A stretch of DNA of 64,000 nucleotides from Salinimicrobium catena (GCF_900102915.1 NZ_FNGG01000001.1:620001-684000), one strand, 5' to 3'. Shown: positions 18,002 to 26,615, numbered from the stretch's first letter. Program-made: numbers and translations. Notes: generated from the letters alone by a model not told the origin.

Positions 18002-18505
18002 TTAAAGGCCTTTTTTATTTATAAAGTTTGTTTTTAGCTTTTTTAGTGCTCCTGTCGTCTCCTCAAGGAAGACCAGGAGGTTCTTTTGAAACTCAAGATC
18101 AAAAAGCGGCAGGTCGTGCTCCCGGTTATATGAATTCCTTTTTTCCTTGTACTCCAGGATCTCCTGATTCACCACCTTTTCTGTTTCCCAGCCCTCGATC
18201 ATTTCGTCAAGAACTTCGACCGTAAAATTGGTATTAAGTTTAAAATACCTTTTTCGGTCACCCGGTTTGGTGAAGTATTCAATGCGCTTGATATTCTGCA
18301 GATGGTCCAGGTTTGTGGAGATGGTGCTTTTACTTGCCTGCAGTTGTTGCACTAGTTCATCAAAGGTAAGAGCCTGTTTCCCGCTCAGGATCAGGGAAGA
18401 CAGGATGCGTGCCGCGACAGGTGCCAGCTTGTACCTCTTTTCCATGATCACCCCCAGCTTTTCTATAAGGCTCATTTTCTCCTTTTCCAGTTCTTGTTCC
18501 TTCAT
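18002..18505 (-). CDS. GbsR/MarR-family transcriptional regulator of the efflux operon
   Basis: The 167-residue protein has a winged helix-turn-helix of the GbsR type. The recognition-helix region ASKSTISTNLDHLQNI lies near residues 57-72 and the wing with KPGDRKRYFKL near 80-90. A C-terminal helical part rich in charged residues probably dimerises. As the first gene of the operon, 14 bases before the adaptor gene, it most likely represses its own promoter and the pump. Two inverted repeats upstream of the start are good operator candidates. The ligand is unknown. Confidence 0.88.
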   Translation of the reverse strand: MKEQELEKEKMSLIEKLGVIMEKRYKLAPVAARILSSLILSGKQALTFDELVQQLQASKSTISTNLDHLQNIKRIEYFTKPGDRKRYFKLNTNFTVEVLDEMIEGWETEKVVNQEILEYKEKRNSYNREHDLPLFDLEFQKNLLVFLEETTGALKKLKTNFINKKGL

Positions 18506-18524
18506 TTTTTCTGAAATAAGGGGG

Positions 18525-18532
18525 CAAAGATA
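18525..18532 (-). promoter_or_regulatory. -7 promoter element of the gbsR-efflux operon
   Basis: TATCTTTG on the minus strand lies 19 bases before the regulator ATG. The usual -33 position is occupied by the inverted repeat at 18540-18561. Confidence 0.6.
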
Positions 18533-18539
18533 AGGAATT

Positions 18540-18581
18540 AAGTTCGCTTATAACCGAACCTTTCAAACCGAAATTTTTGAA
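18540..18581 (-). promoter_or_regulatory. Two phased inverted repeats, probable regulator operators
   Basis: The first repeat pairs AAGTTCG (18540-18546) with CGAACCT (18555-18561), one mismatch, eight-base spacer. The second pairs TTCAAA (18562-18567) with TTTGAA (18576-18581), also an eight-base spacer. The two centres are 21 bp apart, about two helical turns. The first covers the -33 region, so binding there should block transcription. Confidence 0.5.
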
Positions 18582-18582
18582 C

Positions 18583-18615
18583 ATAAAAAAAACAGCTTCC
18601 GAAAAAGCTGTTTTT
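18583..18615 (-). terminator. Intrinsic terminator after the asparaginase-family gene
   Basis: AAAAACAGCTT (18588-18598) and AAGCTGTTTTT (18605-18615) form a perfect stem. Read on the minus strand it ends in a long T-run. It separates the asparaginase-like gene from the gbsR-efflux operon downstream. Confidence 0.82.
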
Positions 18616-18634
18616 GGTGTCATTTCAACAGGAA

Positions 18635-19699
18635 CTATTCCCCGTAAATACCGATCTCAAGTTCGCCATCCTTATTCATTTTCGCCCGGTACATTCCCGC
18701 GGTATTGAATTCCATGGCCACATTTCCTTCATGGTCTATGGCCACAATCCCACCGTCGCCGCCAAGTGCGGGAATTTTTTCCTGAATCACTTCGCGTGCG
18801 GCTTCCTGCAGGCTTAACCCTTTGTATTCCATAAGGGCAGAAATATCATGCGCAACCATGCCGCGGATAAAGAATTCACCCCAGCCGGTGCTCGACACGG
18901 CGCAGGTGGCATTATTGGCATAAGTACCCGCTCCAATAATGGGCGCGTCCCCAATTCTTCCCCATCTCTTGTTGGTCATGCCCCCGGTGGAGGTCCCTGC
19001 TGCAAGATTTCCGTTCTTGTCGAGCGCGGCACAGCCTACGGTTCCGAATTTCGAATCTTTAATAAAAGGATCAACAAAGGCGGTTTTCCCATCGTGATCC
19101 AGTTCGGTCTTTTCTTTGTCCCTGATGCGTTGCAGGCTTTTATAGCGATTCTCGGTAAAAAAGTACTGCGGATCTACTATTTCCATCCCCTGTTGTTTGG
19201 CGAACTCTTCGGCACCTTTACCGCCAAGCATCACATGTTCAGAATTCACCATGACCTCATAGGCCAGATTTATTGGGTTTTTCACAGTGGTAACTCCGGC
19301 GACGGCACCTGCATTAAGGGTTTCTCCGTCCATAATAGAAGCGTCGAGCTCATTGGTGCCGGCATTGGTGAAGACGGCGCCTTTTCCGGCATTGAACAAT
19401 GGAGAATCTTCCATAACATTAATGGTTCTTTGCACGGCTTCAAGAGCTGTCCCGCCGTTAGCCAGGATCTCGTGCCCGGTCCTGATGGCTTCTTCAAGCT
19501 TTGCTTTATAGGCCTTTTCCAGCGAATCGGTCATGTTCTCCTTCAGGATGGTCCCGGCCCCGCCATGGATCACGATACCAAAATTGGGAATTGTGTCATT
19601 TTCGGTTGCTTCGGAAGGAGTAGCGATCTGTTTCTCTTCAGTTTTATCGTTACAGCTTATAGCCACTATAACTAATAGTGCAAGTAATACTTTTTTCAT
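18635..19699 (-). CDS. Isoaspartyl peptidase/L-asparaginase family lipoprotein
   Basis: This N-terminal nucleophile hydrolase cleaves isoaspartyl dipeptides and asparagine after splitting itself at a threonine. The conserved cleavage site appears as KFGTVGCAAL (near residue 210), followed by AAGTSTGGMTNKRWGRIGD, the substrate pocket. The N-terminus is a lipoprotein signal with lipobox VAISC (Cys16), so the enzyme acts in the periplasm or on the outer membrane. The length of 354 residues is normal for plant-type asparaginases with a leader. It is monocistronic, ends at its own terminator and diverges from the 3-hydroxyanthranilate dioxygenase gene. Confidence 0.92.
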   Translation of the reverse strand: MKKVLLALLVIVAISCNDKTEEKQIATPSEATENDTIPNFGIVIHGGAGTILKENMTDSLEKAYKAKLEEAIRTGHEILANGGTALEAVQRTINVMEDSPLFNAGKGAVFTNAGTNELDASIMDGETLNAGAVAGVTTVKNPINLAYEVMVNSEHVMLGGKGAEEFAKQQGMEIVDPQYFFTENRYKSLQRIRDKEKTELDHDGKTAFVDPFIKDSKFGTVGCAALDKNGNLAAGTSTGGMTNKRWGRIGDAPIIGAGTYANNATCAVSSTGWGEFFIRGMVAHDISALMEYKGLSLQEAAREVIQEKIPALGGDGGIVAIDHEGNVAMEFNTAGMYRAKMNKDGELEIGIYGE

Positions 19700-19829
19700 G
19701 GTTGATCTATTTTGTGCTGAAAGTTATAAAATTTTTATCTCGCTTGATTTCCGCGGAAGGGATTGAACTCAAAAACCTTCGGTTAAGCGAAAAGATTCCG
19801 TAAATTTAGGCTTTCAAAAATCCTCAAGA

Positions 19830-20348
19830 ATGCCGACAGCAAAACCTTTCAACCTTAAAAAATGGGTGGAACAGAACCGGGACCTTCTTAAACCTCCGGT
19901 AAGCAACAAAAGTTTATATCCAGACTCTGAAGATTATATTGTGATGGTCGTGGGCGGGCCCAATGACCGAAAAGATTACCACTACAATGAGACCGAAGAG
20001 CTATTTTACCAGCTGGAAGGGAATATTAAGGTGCATATCCAGGAAGACGGGGAAAAGAAGACCATGGAACTGGGTCCTGGCGATATGTACCTGCACCCGG
20101 CAAAGATTCCCCATTCTCCTGTAAGAACAGAGGGTTCTGTGGGGCTGGTCGTAGAAAGGAAAAGGACCGATATCGAGGCCACCGATGGGCTGATGTGGTA
20201 TTGTGATAACTGCAACAATAAACTTTACGAGGTATTTTTTCCGCTGAACGATATTGAGAATGATTTTCAGAAACACTTCGATCATTTCTACAACAGTGAA
20301 GAATTACGTACCTGCAATAAATGCGGGACGGTAATGGAGAAAAAATAA
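19830..20348 (+). CDS. nbaC: 3-hydroxyanthranilate 3,4-dioxygenase
   Basis: It opens the ring of 3-hydroxyanthranilate to give 2-amino-3-carboxymuconate semialdehyde, in tryptophan breakdown or quinolinate/NAD synthesis. The cupin iron ligands His51, Glu57 and His95 fall at the positions known from the Cupriavidus enzyme, and substrate-binding Arg47 and Arg99 are kept. The C-terminal rubredoxin-like site has Cys125, Cys128, Cys162 and Cys165. The length of 172 residues matches the bacterial enzyme. An ALDH7-type dehydrogenase gene follows 109 bases later on the same strand. No other kynurenine-pathway gene is in the window. Confidence 0.96.
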   Translation: MPTAKPFNLKKWVEQNRDLLKPPVSNKSLYPDSEDYIVMVVGGPNDRKDYHYNETEELFYQLEGNIKVHIQEDGEKKTMELGPGDMYLHPAKIPHSPVRTEGSVGLVVERKRTDIEATDGLMWYCDNCNNKLYEVFFPLNDIENDFQKHFDHFYNSEELRTCNKCGTVMEKK

Positions 20349-20408
20349 GGGGAATAGGACCTGAAGCAGGATTGGGCCTGGAACAGAGGACTTTCCGTCT
20401 TTAATTTT

Positions 20409-20416
20409 TTATATTC
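20409..20416 (+). promoter_or_regulatory. Possible -7 element of the ALDH7 gene
   Basis: TATATTCG is one base off the TAnnTTTG consensus. The following 44-base leader is almost only A and C (many CAA repeats), thus unstructured, as seen before highly expressed Bacteroidota genes. Confidence 0.35.
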
Positions 20417-20457
20417 GCAAAAATCCAAACAAAATCATAACAAAACAACAACAACAA

Positions 20458-22011
20458 ATGAGCTCAATAGCTGAAAAATTCGGAATTGATAAAGCGCTTA
20501 AGGAATTAGGCATAAATGACATAAATAACGGTACCTCTACCGGAAAGGACTGGTTTTCTCATGGAGAGGAGATCGAATCGTATTCTCCCGTAGACGGAGC
20601 ATATATTGGAAAGGTAAAGGCCACCACAAAAGAGGATTATGAAAGGGTGATCGAGACGGCTTCTAAAGCTTTCAAGACCTGGAGGAGCATGCCTTCGCCA
20701 CAGCGCGGGGAGATCGTTCGCAAGTTCAATGATGAGCTGCGTAGACTGAAAGAGCCCCTGGGAAAACTGGTTTCTTACGAAATGGGGAAATCTTACCAGG
20801 AAGGTTTAGGAGAAGTGCAGGAGATGATCGACATCTGTGATTTCGCGGTAGGACTTTCTCGACAGCTACACGGATTAACAATGCACTCTGAGCGCCCCGG
20901 ACATAGAATGTATGAGCAATACCATCCATTGGGAATTGTCGGAGTGATCTCTGCATTCAACTTCCCTGTAGCAGTATGGTCGTGGAACACGGCCCTTGCC
21001 TGGGTTTGTGGAGATGTGACCGTGTGGAAAGGTTCAGAAAAGACTCCGTTGACCTCTGTTGCCTGTCAGAACATCGCCGCCAGGGTATTCTCTGAAAACG
21101 GACTTCCGGAAGGAATTTCCTGTTTGATCACCGGAGATTACAAAGTGGGAGAGATGATGACCAATGATAAGAGAGTACCTTTAGTTTCGGCGACGGGTTC
21201 AATTAGAATGGGTAAAATAGTTGCCCAGGCTGTTGCGGCAAGATTAGGGAAATCTCTGCTGGAACTTGGAGGAAACAACGCCATTATCGTGACTCCCGAT
21301 GCCAATATAAAGAATACAGTGATAGGAGCAGTTTTCGGAGCTGTAGGTACTTGCGGACAGCGTTGTACTTCTACAAGAAGGCTGATCATCCACGAATCTA
21401 TTTATGACAAGGTGAAAGATGCCATTGTTGATGCCTATAAGCAATTAAGAATAGGAAACCCACTGGATGAAAATAATCATGTAGGACCGCTTATCGATAA
21501 AGATGCCGTTGAAAAATACCAGCACGCCCTTGACAAAGTCGTTGAAGAAGGCGGAAAGATACTTGTTGAAGGAGGTGTTCTTGAAGGCGAAGGTTATGAA
21601 AGCGGTTGCTATGTAAAACCGGCTATTGCCGAAGCTCAGAATAGTTTTGAGATCGTACAGCATGAAACATTCGCGCCGGTACTTTACATCATGAAATACA
21701 GCGGAGATCTTGAAAATGCCATAGAACTCCAAAACGGGGTGGTGCAGGGCCTTTCTTCGGCTATCATGACCAATAACCTGAGAGAGGCCGAAAGATTCCT
21801 TTCTGTTGAAGGGTCTGACTGCGGAATTGCTAATGTAAATATCGGAACCTCTGGTGCCGAAATAGGTGGAGCCTTTGGAGGTGAGAAAGAGACCGGTGGC
21901 GGTAGAGAATCAGGTTCAGATGCCTGGAAGGTTTACATGCGCCGTCAGACAAACACAATTAACTACACTACCGAGCTGCCATTAGCACAAGGGATCAAGT
22001 TCGATCTTTAG
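20458..22011 (+). CDS. Aldehyde dehydrogenase, ALDH7 (antiquitin/AmaB) type
   Basis: This NAD-dependent dehydrogenase of 517 residues has nucleophile Cys303 in GQRCTSTRR and general base Glu269 in LELGGNNA. The segment GEVQEMIDICDFAVGLSRQL and the following ERPGHRM are characteristic of ALDH7, whose members oxidise alpha-aminoadipic semialdehyde in lysine breakdown. The neighbouring 3-hydroxyanthranilate dioxygenase suggests tryptophan catabolism, but the muconate semialdehyde dehydrogenases of that route usually belong to ALDH8. The substrate is therefore open: aminoadipate semialdehyde by family, aminomuconate semialdehyde by context. It ends at a strong terminator. Confidence 0.9.
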   Translation: MSSIAEKFGIDKALKELGINDINNGTSTGKDWFSHGEEIESYSPVDGAYIGKVKATTKEDYERVIETASKAFKTWRSMPSPQRGEIVRKFNDELRRLKEPLGKLVSYEMGKSYQEGLGEVQEMIDICDFAVGLSRQLHGLTMHSERPGHRMYEQYHPLGIVGVISAFNFPVAVWSWNTALAWVCGDVTVWKGSEKTPLTSVACQNIAARVFSENGLPEGISCLITGDYKVGEMMTNDKRVPLVSATGSIRMGKIVAQAVAARLGKSLLELGGNNAIIVTPDANIKNTVIGAVFGAVGTCGQRCTSTRRLIIHESIYDKVKDAIVDAYKQLRIGNPLDENNHVGPLIDKDAVEKYQHALDKVVEEGGKILVEGGVLEGEGYESGCYVKPAIAEAQNSFEIVQHETFAPVLYIMKYSGDLENAIELQNGVVQGLSSAIMTNNLREAERFLSVEGSDCGIANVNIGTSGAEIGGAFGGEKETGGGRESGSDAWKVYMRRQTNTINYTTELPLAQGIKFDL

Positions 22012-22040
22012 TGGTATAGTGATATTAAAATTGAATGTTG

Positions 22041-22071
22041 AAAAACCCGCTTCCAGAGAAGCGGGTTTTTT
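22041..22071 (+). terminator. Intrinsic terminator after the ALDH7 gene
   Basis: AAAAACCCGCTTC (22041-22053) pairs perfectly with GAAGCGGGTTTTT (22058-22070) across a four-base loop, and T follows. It lies 29 bases after the stop codon. Confidence 0.9.
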
Positions 22072-22165
22072 ATTTCTATTGATATAAATCATTTAAAATT
22101 AATTGGTTAAGCGGTAAATTGAAAAGGTGTATGATGGCCAGTCTGGTCAATTAAAAATTATTGCT

Positions 22166-22762
22166 ATGAAGAAGTTAGTCATTTTTACCGGATTCTTTTT
22201 CCTGCTGTTCATTTCCTGTCAGGAGAAGGAGAAAGAAAGAGAAGAGCCTGTGGCTACAAATCAATCTAATTATGAGGTCGCTTCAGAAAAGTATTCAGAC
22301 CTCAGCGATGAGGCCTTAGATCGTATGTCAACTCTTGACTTTGATGCATGGGGAGAATTACTGGCAGAGGATGTTGAATATTATTTCCCAGATGGAGATG
22401 CCAATACCCGTACCATATTAAAGGGAAAAGATGAGGTGGTCAACTGGTGGAAAAGCTGGAAAAACAACACCGGCATAGACAGCATGGAATTCACCGAGAG
22501 GGTGCATGTGCCCATTCAGGCTAATACCAGACTTAATTATTCAGGTTTAACGGGAGTGATCGTGATCTCCTATTTTTCCAACAGGATGGTCTACAACGGG
22601 CAACCGGCTGACGTAAGGACCAATGTGGCCGTGCATTATACCGAAGACAGTCTTATAGACAGGTTTTACACCTACTATGACAGAACTCCAATTTTAAAGG
22701 TTGTTAATGCCAATGTACTTGACATAGTGGTGAAAAAAGATTCGGTGCAGGCAGTGGATTGA
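22166..22762 (+). CDS. SnoaL-like/NTF2-fold lipoprotein
   Basis: The protein of about 198 residues starts at 22166, where a clean lipoprotein signal (lipobox LFISC, Cys18) begins. The ATG at 22127 would put a polar stretch in front. After a charged linker, residues 45-185 look like an NTF2/SnoaL cone: DFDAWGELLAEDVEYYFPDGD, ILKGKDEVVNWW and VAVHYTEDSLIDRFYTYYD. Such domains bind small ligands or act as isomerases; no catalytic set can be named. The genes on either side are unrelated and its stop directly abuts that of the convergent transporter gene. Confidence 0.75.
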   Translation: MKKLVIFTGFFFLLFISCQEKEKEREEPVATNQSNYEVASEKYSDLSDEALDRMSTLDFDAWGELLAEDVEYYFPDGDANTRTILKGKDEVVNWWKSWKNNTGIDSMEFTERVHVPIQANTRLNYSGLTGVIVISYFSNRMVYNGQPADVRTNVAVHYTEDSLIDRFYTYYDRTPILKVVNANVLDIVVKKDSVQAVD

Positions 22763-23719
22763 TCATTGCTGAAGGTTGTCCTGATCGTAATTGCCAGAAA
22801 ATTTATTCGTGAACCTGGAAAGGATCATCAGTTTTTTCCTGGTGTTAATAAAGTAGACCCCGGTGAGCAGCACGGTTGCTGCCAAACCGGACTGCAGCGT
22901 AATTTGCTCGTTCAGGAAATACCAGCCCAGAATCATCGCGATCACTGGATTGACATAAGTAGAAGTAGCCACTTTTTCTGGAGAAACCACCTTTAGCAGG
23001 TAATTGAACGCGGTGAAGGCGATTATGCTTCCCAGGAAGATAAGCAGCAACATAGAGATCTGAGTAGGTGCGCTCCAGCTTGTAGGATAGCTCCAGTCTT
23101 CCTGAAAAAGGTAACTAGCGATCATCAATTGAATTCCGGCGGTGAACATCTGGTACCCGGTATTGACAAAATGATTTGTGGGTAAATTAGATCTGCCCAC
23201 GAACAAACTTCCGTAGGACCAGCTAAGCAAACAGGCAAAGATCATGGCTATGCCGGTGAAGGAATTCTCCTGGGATGCCACCTGTTTCTGGCTCACCAGT
23301 AGATAGATCCCCACCAGGCCAAGAAAGACACCAACCATTGACATGGGTTGGATCTTTTTCCCGTCGAGGATCAACATTAAAAGAAGAACAACAAGAGGTT
23401 GTGCAGAGATCACAAGGGCGGCAAAGCCGCTGTCAATGAATCTCAGTGCCCATACTGCAACCCCATTTCCAAAACCAAGGAACAGAAAACCGGCAATAAC
23501 GGTATTTGTGAACTGCTGACGGGTTATGCGGAGGCTTTTTCCGGAAAGTTTGGCGAGGATAAAGATGAGCAGCCCTGCAGTACTGAACCTCATTGCTGCC
23601 AGCATGAAAGGCGGCAACTCGGTCACCGCGATCTTGTTTAGTACATAGGTAGAGCCCCAGATCACATAAATGGCAAAAAATGCCATGAGTATTAATATCG
23701 GACTGCGAGCCTGGGTCAT
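22763..23719 (-). CDS. EamA/DMT-family transporter
   Basis: This is a ten-helix drug/metabolite transporter with two EamA repeats; the first begins near IYVIWGSTYVLNKIAV and the second near the SWSYGSLFVGR stretch. Exporters of this family carry amino acids, purines or other small metabolites. The frame extends 52 codons upstream, but the ATG at 23719 starts the conserved fold and a promoter element lies just before it (23740-23766). The resulting 318 residues is usual. It diverges from the CapA-like gene. Confidence 0.88.
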   Translation of the reverse strand: MTQARSPILILMAFFAIYVIWGSTYVLNKIAVTELPPFMLAAMRFSTAGLLIFILAKLSGKSLRITRQQFTNTVIAGFLFLGFGNGVAVWALRFIDSGFAALVISAQPLVVLLLMLILDGKKIQPMSMVGVFLGLVGIYLLVSQKQVASQENSFTGIAMIFACLLSWSYGSLFVGRSNLPTNHFVNTGYQMFTAGIQLMIASYLFQEDWSYPTSWSAPTQISMLLLIFLGSIIAFTAFNYLLKVVSPEKVATSTYVNPVIAMILGWYFLNEQITLQSGLAATVLLTGVYFINTRKKLMILSRFTNKFSGNYDQDNLQQ

Positions 23720-23739
23720 CTTGGATTTTTTAAGAGGTG

Positions 23740-23766
23740 CAAAATTAGCAATAAACTTCCTCCAAA
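23740..23766 (-). promoter_or_regulatory. Promoter of the EamA transporter gene
   Basis: On the minus strand TTTG (23763-23766), 15 bases and TAATTTTG (23740-23747) resemble the Bacteroidota promoter with a slightly short spacer. It supports the start at 23719. Confidence 0.45.
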
Positions 23767-23831
23767 TGATCTTAAAACAATTAATTACTGGCAAAGTTTT
23801 CATAACTTTTAAGGAGATGAATAATTGCCAT

Positions 23832-25019
23832 ATGTCAATATTTAAACCGCTGTTCTTGCTGTTGATGATCTTCAATGGATTTAACGGTATGGCGCAGGAT
23901 AAGAAGGAGAAGATGGAGGAAAAAACGATGAAGATATTTCTTTGCGGAGATGTGATGCTCGGCCGCGGGATAGATCAGGCCCTCCCACATTCTGTCGCTC
24001 CTGTGCTTTATGAATCCTACGTGAAAGATGCCCGGGATTACATTCGGCTGGCAGAAAGGGAGAACGGCGAGATCGAGCTTCCGGTGAGTTACAACTATAT
24101 TTGGGGAGATGCCCTTGAAGTATGGAAAGAAAACGCTCCCGACCTTCGGCTTATAAATCTGGAAACCAGCATTACAACTCATGATGTTCCGTGGAAAGGA
24201 AAAGGCATACATTATCGAATGCATCCCAAAAACGCAGAAGCCCTTAAGGTGGCAAAGATCGGTCATGTAAGTCTTGCAAATAATCATGTGCTGGATTGGG
24301 GCCGAACAGGACTTAAAGAGACCTTTTCTACTCTTAAAGCTGCCGGAATAGGATTTTCAGGAGCAGGGGTAAATGCTAAAAAGGCTTCGGAACCTTCTGT
24401 GTTTAGCCGAAAAGGCGGCAGGGTATTAGTGTTCTCCTATGGCTCTCCCAGCAGTGGAATTCCTTATGACTGGGCTGCAGAAAAAGAGCTTTCAGGAGTG
24501 AATTTTTTACCCTCTTTAGATCAGGAGCAGATCAATATTATTAAAACAAATGTAAAAGCCTATAAAGAACCGGGCGATCTGGTGATCCTTTCCCTTCATT
24601 GGGGTGGGAACTGGGGCTACGATGTTCCTTCTCGGCAACGCAATTTTGCGCACAATCTTATCGACGAAGCCGGAGTAGATGCCATCTACGGGCATTCCTC
24701 CCATCACCCCATGGGGATAGAGGTCTACAGGGATAAACTGATCATCTACGGTGCAGGGGACTTCATCAACGATTATGAAGGAATAAGCGGGCATGAGGAA
24801 TACCGCAGTGAACTCACTTTAATGTACTTTCCTCAATTTGAAAAGAACGGAAAGCTGAAAGCCTTGAAAATGGTGCCGATGAGGATCAAAAATTTACAGC
24901 TGCACCGGGCTAAGGAAAGGGAAGCGGTTTGGTTGCGAAACCTGCTGAAAAGAGAGGGCAGGAAATTTGGCAGCTCGGTTAAAATGGATTCAGATCATGC
25001 CTTGTGGCTGGTATGGTAA
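23832..25019 (+). CDS. CapA-family metallophosphatase-like secreted protein
   Basis: The CapA fold is a calcineurin-like phosphoesterase first known from poly-gamma-glutamate capsule synthesis. Motifs appear in order: FLCGDVMLGRGID, SLANNHVLDWG, LSLHWGGNWGY and GHSSHHPMGIEVYRDK with GAGDFIND. They supply the metal-binding Asp, Asn and His residues. A signal peptide ends near GFNGMAQ, so the protein is exported. The start at 23832 fits the signal peptide; another ATG lies at 23817 directly after AAGGAG. No other capsule gene is near, so a role in capsule is unproven. Confidence 0.85.
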   Translation: MSIFKPLFLLLMIFNGFNGMAQDKKEKMEEKTMKIFLCGDVMLGRGIDQALPHSVAPVLYESYVKDARDYIRLAERENGEIELPVSYNYIWGDALEVWKENAPDLRLINLETSITTHDVPWKGKGIHYRMHPKNAEALKVAKIGHVSLANNHVLDWGRTGLKETFSTLKAAGIGFSGAGVNAKKASEPSVFSRKGGRVLVFSYGSPSSGIPYDWAAEKELSGVNFLPSLDQEQINIIKTNVKAYKEPGDLVILSLHWGGNWGYDVPSRQRNFAHNLIDEAGVDAIYGHSSHHPMGIEVYRDKLIIYGAGDFINDYEGISGHEEYRSELTLMYFPQFEKNGKLKALKMVPMRIKNLQLHRAKEREAVWLRNLLKREGRKFGSSVKMDSDHALWLVW

Positions 25020-25059
25020 GCTTTAAATTCAGTAATATTGAAGATCAATAGCTCACAAA

Positions 25060-25605
25060 ATGAAATATTTATTGGAAGGAGAGGAGACAGAAAGATTAAA
25101 GTTTCGTCTTCTCGAGGAAGGAGATTTTAGGGACTGGGCGCCTTTATTCCGAATCGAAAATGTAGCCGAATTTCTCGCTTTAGATTCTTCCTTGTCGGAA
25201 AATGAGCTCTGCGCACTATGGTTTGAAAAGATCTTTCACAGGTACGAGAATGATCTCGGCGGGATGAATGTTCTGATCGATAAACAAACGGGTCGTTTAG
25301 TAGGCCAGTGCGGCCTTCTAGTACAATCTGTTGAAGAAGTACAAAGACTGGAAATAGGATATTCCATATTACCTGAATTCTGGGGGATAGGATATGCCTC
25401 TGAGGCTGCCCAAAAATGTAAAGATTATGCCTTTTCTAATGACCTTGCAAATTCTCTCATTTCCATGGTACATGTCGACAATATCAGGTCTGAAAAAGTA
25501 GCTCGCAAGAACGGCATGTCGCTTGAAAGAACGCTGGAGAATTACAAAGGCACTCGGGCCAATATTTTCAGTATTAACAAAAACGAATGGCTTGCAAGAG
25601 AATGA
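25060..25605 (+). CDS. GNAT-family N-acetyltransferase (RimJ/RimL-like)
   Basis: The 181-residue protein is an acetyl-CoA-dependent acetyltransferase of the RimJ/RimL group. It starts ETERLKFRLL, has the central strand LEIGYSILPEFWGIGYASEA whose later part forms the acetyl-CoA loop, and ends with the typical SEKVARKNGMSLE helix. The acceptor may be a protein N-terminus, an amino acid or an antibiotic; the sequence does not say. It lies 42 bases before the DUF5996 gene on the same strand. Confidence 0.85.
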   Translation: MKYLLEGEETERLKFRLLEEGDFRDWAPLFRIENVAEFLALDSSLSENELCALWFEKIFHRYENDLGGMNVLIDKQTGRLVGQCGLLVQSVEEVQRLEIGYSILPEFWGIGYASEAAQKCKDYAFSNDLANSLISMVHVDNIRSEKVARKNGMSLERTLENYKGTRANIFSINKNEWLARE

Positions 25606-25647
25606 AATGAACTAAAAAATTGCTCCCCTTAATCAATATATAGAATC

Positions 25648-26559
25648 ATGGAAAATGAAAAATGGCCTCGGCTATCATATGAGGAGGGGAAAGCAACTTA
25701 TGAGACAATTCATTTATGGACCCAGATACTCGGAAAGATCAAATTAACATCTTTACCCTGGATCAGTCATTCCTGGCACGTGACGTTGCTGATCACCCCC
25801 ACCGGACTTACAACCGGTGATCTTCCTTCTGAAAAAAAAGATTTTCAGATCAACCTGGATTTTTTGGAAAATCAGGTAACGATCACCACAAGCCAAAACG
25901 AAAACAGAACCATCAGCCTTCTTGATCTCTCTGTGGCCCAGTTCTATGAAAAATTAATGAGCGAACTTAAGAAACTGGGAATTGCTGTTGTGATCAATAA
26001 GGTGCCAAATGAGTTGGTTGATCCCATTGCATTTGATAAAGATCAACTCCATTCCACTTATGTACCTAAGGTGGCCGAAGATTTTCAACACGCACTTTTA
26101 AAATCAAATAAAATCTTTACCGAATTTAGATCAAGGTTCATTGGAAAGTGCAGTCCTGTCCATTTCTTTTGGGGCAGTTTTGACCTGGCTGTAAGCAGGT
26201 TTTCCGGGAGAAAAGCTCCAGAACATCCTGGCGGCTTTCCTAATTTACCCGACAGGGTGGCCAGAGAGGCCTATTCTCATGAAGTGAGCAGCTGCGGATT
26301 TTGGCCCGGAAATGAAATAGTTCCCTTCGCGGCTTTTTACAGTTACATTTATCCGGAACCCGATGGCTTCAGTTCGGCTTCAGTAAAACCTGAAGCTGCC
26401 TATTACCACAAAGAAATGGGAGAATTCATTTTACCCTATTCTGAAGTGCAGAGGTCAGAAAACCCGGAGAAAGATTTAATGGATTTTCTTCAAAGTACCT
26501 ATGAAGCTGCGGCAGACCTGGCAAAATGGGACAGGAAGGAGCTCGAAAGACCTGAATAA
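25648..26559 (+). CDS. DUF5996 family protein
   Basis: This 303-residue cytoplasmic protein of unknown function matches the DUF5996 family as I remember it. It has an early WPRLSYEEGKATYETIHLWTQ motif, then ISHSWHVTLLITPTGLTT, and a central PVHFFWGSFDLAVSRFSGR stretch. A later segment rich in His, Cys and Trp (SHEVSSCGFWPGN) could hold a cofactor or metal, which is speculation. No signal or membrane segment is seen. It probably shares a transcript with the GNAT gene. Confidence 0.82.
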   Translation: MENEKWPRLSYEEGKATYETIHLWTQILGKIKLTSLPWISHSWHVTLLITPTGLTTGDLPSEKKDFQINLDFLENQVTITTSQNENRTISLLDLSVAQFYEKLMSELKKLGIAVVINKVPNELVDPIAFDKDQLHSTYVPKVAEDFQHALLKSNKIFTEFRSRFIGKCSPVHFFWGSFDLAVSRFSGRKAPEHPGGFPNLPDRVAREAYSHEVSSCGFWPGNEIVPFAAFYSYIYPEPDGFSSASVKPEAAYYHKEMGEFILPYSEVQRSENPEKDLMDFLQSTYEAAADLAKWDRKELERPE

Positions 26560-26582
26560 GAGTATTCTCAACAAAGCCTTCT

Positions 26583-26608
26583 ATAAAAAAACCCGCGAAA
26601 GCGGGTTT
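26583..26608 (-). terminator. Intrinsic terminator after the desaturase gene
   Basis: AAACCCGC and GCGGGTTT (26589-26608) pair across a GAAA loop. On the minus strand the stem is followed by a T-run, so it terminates the desaturase. It may also slow the convergent DUF5996 transcript. Confidence 0.8.
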
Positions 26609-26615
26609 GAATATT

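Noticed and set aside
12313-18505. RND efflux operon as a horizontally gained resistance island
   Set aside because: Codon use and composition look like the neighbours, and no mobile genes, direct repeats or tRNA sites flank it.
18848-19675. 275-codon plus-strand frame opposite the asparaginase-family gene
   Set aside because: It is antisense to a well-conserved enzyme and reads as Gly/His/Phe-rich filler without domains.
22105-22113. GGTTAAGCG before the SnoaL-like gene, the same nine bases as at 19781-19789
   Set aside because: One shared 9-mer in a window of this size is within chance and the second copy is not palindromic.
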